This document shows positions 62,288-64,000 of a stretch of 64,000 bases of DNA, piece after piece. The translations under genes were made by a program, and so were the position numbers. The notes under the pieces were generated by a model. It did no database searches. It had not been told where the DNA came from and saw only the letters and a list, made by a program, of their open reading frames with translations. Positions within the stretch are counted from its first letter, which is position 1. Every line of letters begins with the position of its first letter. The stretch is from G963691885 sp963691885. Lineage in GTDB: Bacteria > Pseudomonadota > Alphaproteobacteria > UBA8366 > Aestuariispiraceae. The DNA is taken from the NCBI GenBank assembly GCA_963691885.1, contig OY829843.1, positions 1,922,001 to 1,986,000 on the forward strand. Reading direction: 5' to 3'.

Positions 62288-62640
62288 TTAGAGATCCATC
62301 TTATCAGTTATCTCCCTAATTTGGTTGCGCGCCAATGTGTCAGACACGTATTTTTTAGCCATCTCCAATGTCTCGTGTCCCGTAACGGCTGCAATTTTTC
62401 GTGATCACACCCGGCTTCGATAAGCCGCGCCCCAGCAGTGGCTCGAAGCCCGTGAAATTTTAGATTATCGGGCAGACCGATCGCTCTGATCGCATCAGAC
62501 ATCATGTGCTTTAGGCGGTCAGGTCCAACAGCACGACCCGATACACCAATGACAATCCTGCTTGGCCGCCCCCGTCGTTTATCGTGTATCGTCTTTAATA
62601 TCTTTGTAAACTTGTCGTTGAATGGTGCCCCCGGGGAGAG
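62288..62640 (-). pseudogene. tyrosine recombinase/integrase remnant, C-terminal part with a frameshift
   Basis: On the minus strand an open frame begins at the att-like repeat and reads PFNDKFTKILKTIHDKRRG, then DAIRAIGLPDNLKFHGLRATAGARLIEAGCDHEK. The HGLR motif is the catalytic HxxR of tyrosine recombinases. After HEK the family sequence continues in another frame as IAAVTGHETLEMAKKYVSD with the last His and the nucleophilic Tyr, ending at a TAA at 62288-62290. One A missing from the A5 run near 62395 explains the shift. The N-terminal domain is absent. It is probably a dead integrase left by an integrated element. Confidence 0.78.
62621..62639 (-). repeat. 19-bp repeat, copy 2: detached 3' end of tRNA-Leu (candidate attachment site)
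   Basis: TCTCCCCGGGGGCACCATT on the minus strand matches the tRNA-Leu 3' end at 10542-10560 exactly, but no tRNA body is attached here. It borders the integrase remnant. Such orphan tRNA 3' ends mark the far boundary of elements integrated by tyrosine recombinases. Confidence 0.75.
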
Positions 62641-63126
62641 CTGGTGCCTTATCTATGCCTCAGTCAATTCTGACTTCCTAATGATTCCAACAAGTAACTG
62701 CATCTTGAGTCTGTGTGAACGACACAAAACAGGCACCAAATGTGCTGCAGTATGTGCTGCACTCTGGAGGTGCCTCTGATGGGTACAGTTGAGGTGTTGA
62801 TTGGTGACCTCTGGAGGCGCTCAGGAGTCCACACAGAGTCGCTGGCTGTTTGGGTCCACACCCCACCACAGAAGCTTCAGGACTCATCCGTCACTCTTAC
62901 CCTGCCTCCTGAGGGGATTGGTTGAAGGCTCTGGACGTTGCTTTGTTGGATCAGATAAGGGGGTACCACGGGGGGTAAGGGGGTGTCTGACTCAGATAAG
63001 ACGTGCTCTGAAAATATCTGCAAATAAATCATGAGGTTATGTGGTTTCTCAGCGCTGGTATCCTTATCAGACCTTATGTGTGTTAGTATTGGGAGAGGCC
63101 CCTCTAGAGTTCCTCTAAAGCCCCTC
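62641..63126. other. non-coding or decayed stretch in the integration zone
   Basis: About 490 bases without a credible gene. Visible are three long G-runs (62959-62963, 62970-62975, 62979-62983), a direct repeat CAGATAAG at 62952 and 62993 with an inverted relative CCTTATCAG at 63062, and inverted GGCACC/GGTGCC motifs near 62732 and 62769. Composition differs from the chromosome. These could be recombinase arm sites or debris. Confidence 0.35.
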
Positions 63127-63495
63127 TGCTGGTAATTACTATGATCAATTATCGATTGATTACGGGCAAGGCCACAGCAATAAACGGCGGTCAGTTGTTC
63201 CGATCAATCAAATGGCTCTGGGACCGCTTTTACAGGCCCATGAGGGCGCGACCTCTGCGTATGTGATTGAGTGAGCGGGGAAACCCGTCAAGACGATCAA
63301 AACCGCGTTCAACAAGACCGTAGAACGTGCCAAGCTCAAGGACGTGTCACCGCAGCAGCTTGGATGGCAATAGACGGCAAACCCATGAGGGAGATTGCTA
63401 AGGTTCTGGGAGACAGTGAGGACACCGTTGAACGGCACTACGCGAAACATCATCCAGACTATCTGAAAGACGCGGTCGATTCATTGGTGTTCTGA
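63127..63495 (+). pseudogene. second integrase remnant, catalytic motif deleted
   Basis: The plus-strand frame reads DYGQGHSNKRRSVVPINQMALGP, then EGATSAYVIE, TGA at 63272-63274 where family members have Trp, and AGKPVKTIKTAFNKTVERAKLKDVSP. The expected HVLRHTA segment (catalytic HxLRH) is missing, and the sequence resumes in another frame as TAAAWMAIDGKPMREIAKVLGDSEDTVERHYAKHHPDYLKDAVD, to a stop at 63495. The nucleophilic Tyr region (VERHYAKHHPDYL) is retained. A nonsense change plus a short frame-shifting deletion shows genuine decay. It is in opposite orientation to the first remnant. Confidence 0.78.
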
Positions 63496-63524
63496 GGGAT
63501 GTAGCGAGATGGATCACACACACC

Positions 63525-63556
63525 AAAAGAAAAATGCCCAACCAGAGGTCGGGCAT
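63525..63556 (-). terminator. intrinsic terminator for minus-strand transcription
   Basis: On the minus strand ATGCCCGACC-TCT-GGTTGGGCAT forms a 10-bp stem (one G-U pair) followed by TTTTTCTTTT. It implies a transcript arriving from the right. The only minus-strand frame nearby (63591-63794, 67 codons) has no recognisable product. Confidence 0.7.
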
Positions 63557-64000
63557 TGCGCAAATATTAGGCCAGCATTACGAATTCTGATCAATAGGAA
63601 CTTCCAAAGGAAAGCTTCCAAACTGAAGAGAGGCGTCTGCTAGTAACACAAAAATGGGAAGTTTTTTGGAGGCTCCGACTGAAGGCCACCGTCAACATGG
63701 CGCTGAGGCTCCAGAATGCGCTGGTGTCTGTTGGCATCTCAGGCAATGAGTTTCCGTCGAGGGGGCAACTGTCTGCCCACCTCAAAAATTTCAACCATTC
63801 TTTACATTGCCTCCCGTGCGGTGACCAAAAAATCCGAGGACATACACCAGATGGGGTATGACACCGGACGTGCTGTCCAGTTATTTTTCCGGCATGGCAA
63901 GAATTTTAAACCATGATTGAGGGGGTTGAGCGGTGTGGATTTAACTATTTGCGGTGCACTTCCACAGTGTCCGTCCGGTGAACCGGCTCTTGATATTTCG
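63557..64000. other. right end of the window, no supported gene
   Basis: About 440 bases with short frames on both strands (67 codons at 63591-63794 minus, 54 codons from 63698 plus, 66 codons from 63716 plus). None has a convincing ribosome binding site with a known motif. It is likely part of the decayed integration zone, with a possible small minus-strand gene ending at the terminator at 63525. Confidence 0.35.

Overview
The window looks like a chromosomal segment of a ubiquinone-using alphaproteobacterium. The evidence is gene order: mdh-sucC-sucD-sucA-sucB-lpd, priA followed by atpHAGDC without F0 genes, dedA-dsbB-coq7, and a long rplU-rpmA-obgE-proB-proA-nadD/rsfS-rlmH-gpmI-envC-ctpA-yibQ-rppH block. 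A more exact placement (Rhodospirillales or Sneathiella-like) is a guess. Base composition is moderate to high GC in the housekeeping part and lower in the accessory stretches at about 3.7-10.5 kb and 62-64 kb.

Layout. 0.3-2.7 kb: a small membrane protein, a chemoreceptor and a methyltransferase. 2.7-10.1 kb: an accessory, envelope-oriented stretch with a dehydrogenase, two related secreted proteins flanking a lipoprotein, a monooxygenase/WYL-regulator pair, a TraT-like lipoprotein, and a lipoprotein/serine-protease reading frame split by one in-frame TGA. 10.5-18.7 kb: tRNA-Leu(CAA), an aminotransferase facing a frameshifted Lrp regulator, zapE, an outer-membrane protein, an HNH nuclease, an IS630 element, and coq7-dsbB-dedA. 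19.4-33.2 kb: the TCA block, with a TPR/SPINDLY-type glycosyltransferase between mdh and sucC and azlCD between sucB and lpd. 33-40 kb: a broken EamA transporter, an HD-domain protein, xerC-DUF484-transaldolase, and priA. 40-45 kb: F1 ATP synthase. 45-59.5 kb: the cell-envelope, proline, NAD and ribosome block on the minus strand. 59.8-64 kb: a hydratase, tRNA-Ser(CGA), an IS481 element, and a decayed integration zone with two integrase remnants and a 19-bp copy of the tRNA-Leu 3' end.

Most striking observation: three unrelated housekeeping proteins, malate dehydrogenase, 2-oxoglutarate dehydrogenase E1 and ribosomal protein L21, carry long C-terminal tails of AKKAx pentapeptide repeats like the basic tail of histone H1. 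In malate dehydrogenase this adds about 170 residues. Their occurrence on two TCA enzymes and a ribosomal protein suggests a shared nucleic-acid/polyanion-binding or clustering role, which is inference. Other notable points are a NadD-RsfS fusion and the TGA-split protease. Several genes (Lrp, EamA, an integrase remnant) are broken by shifts that are each explained by single-base losses in homopolymers, so assembly error must be excluded before calling them pseudogenes.
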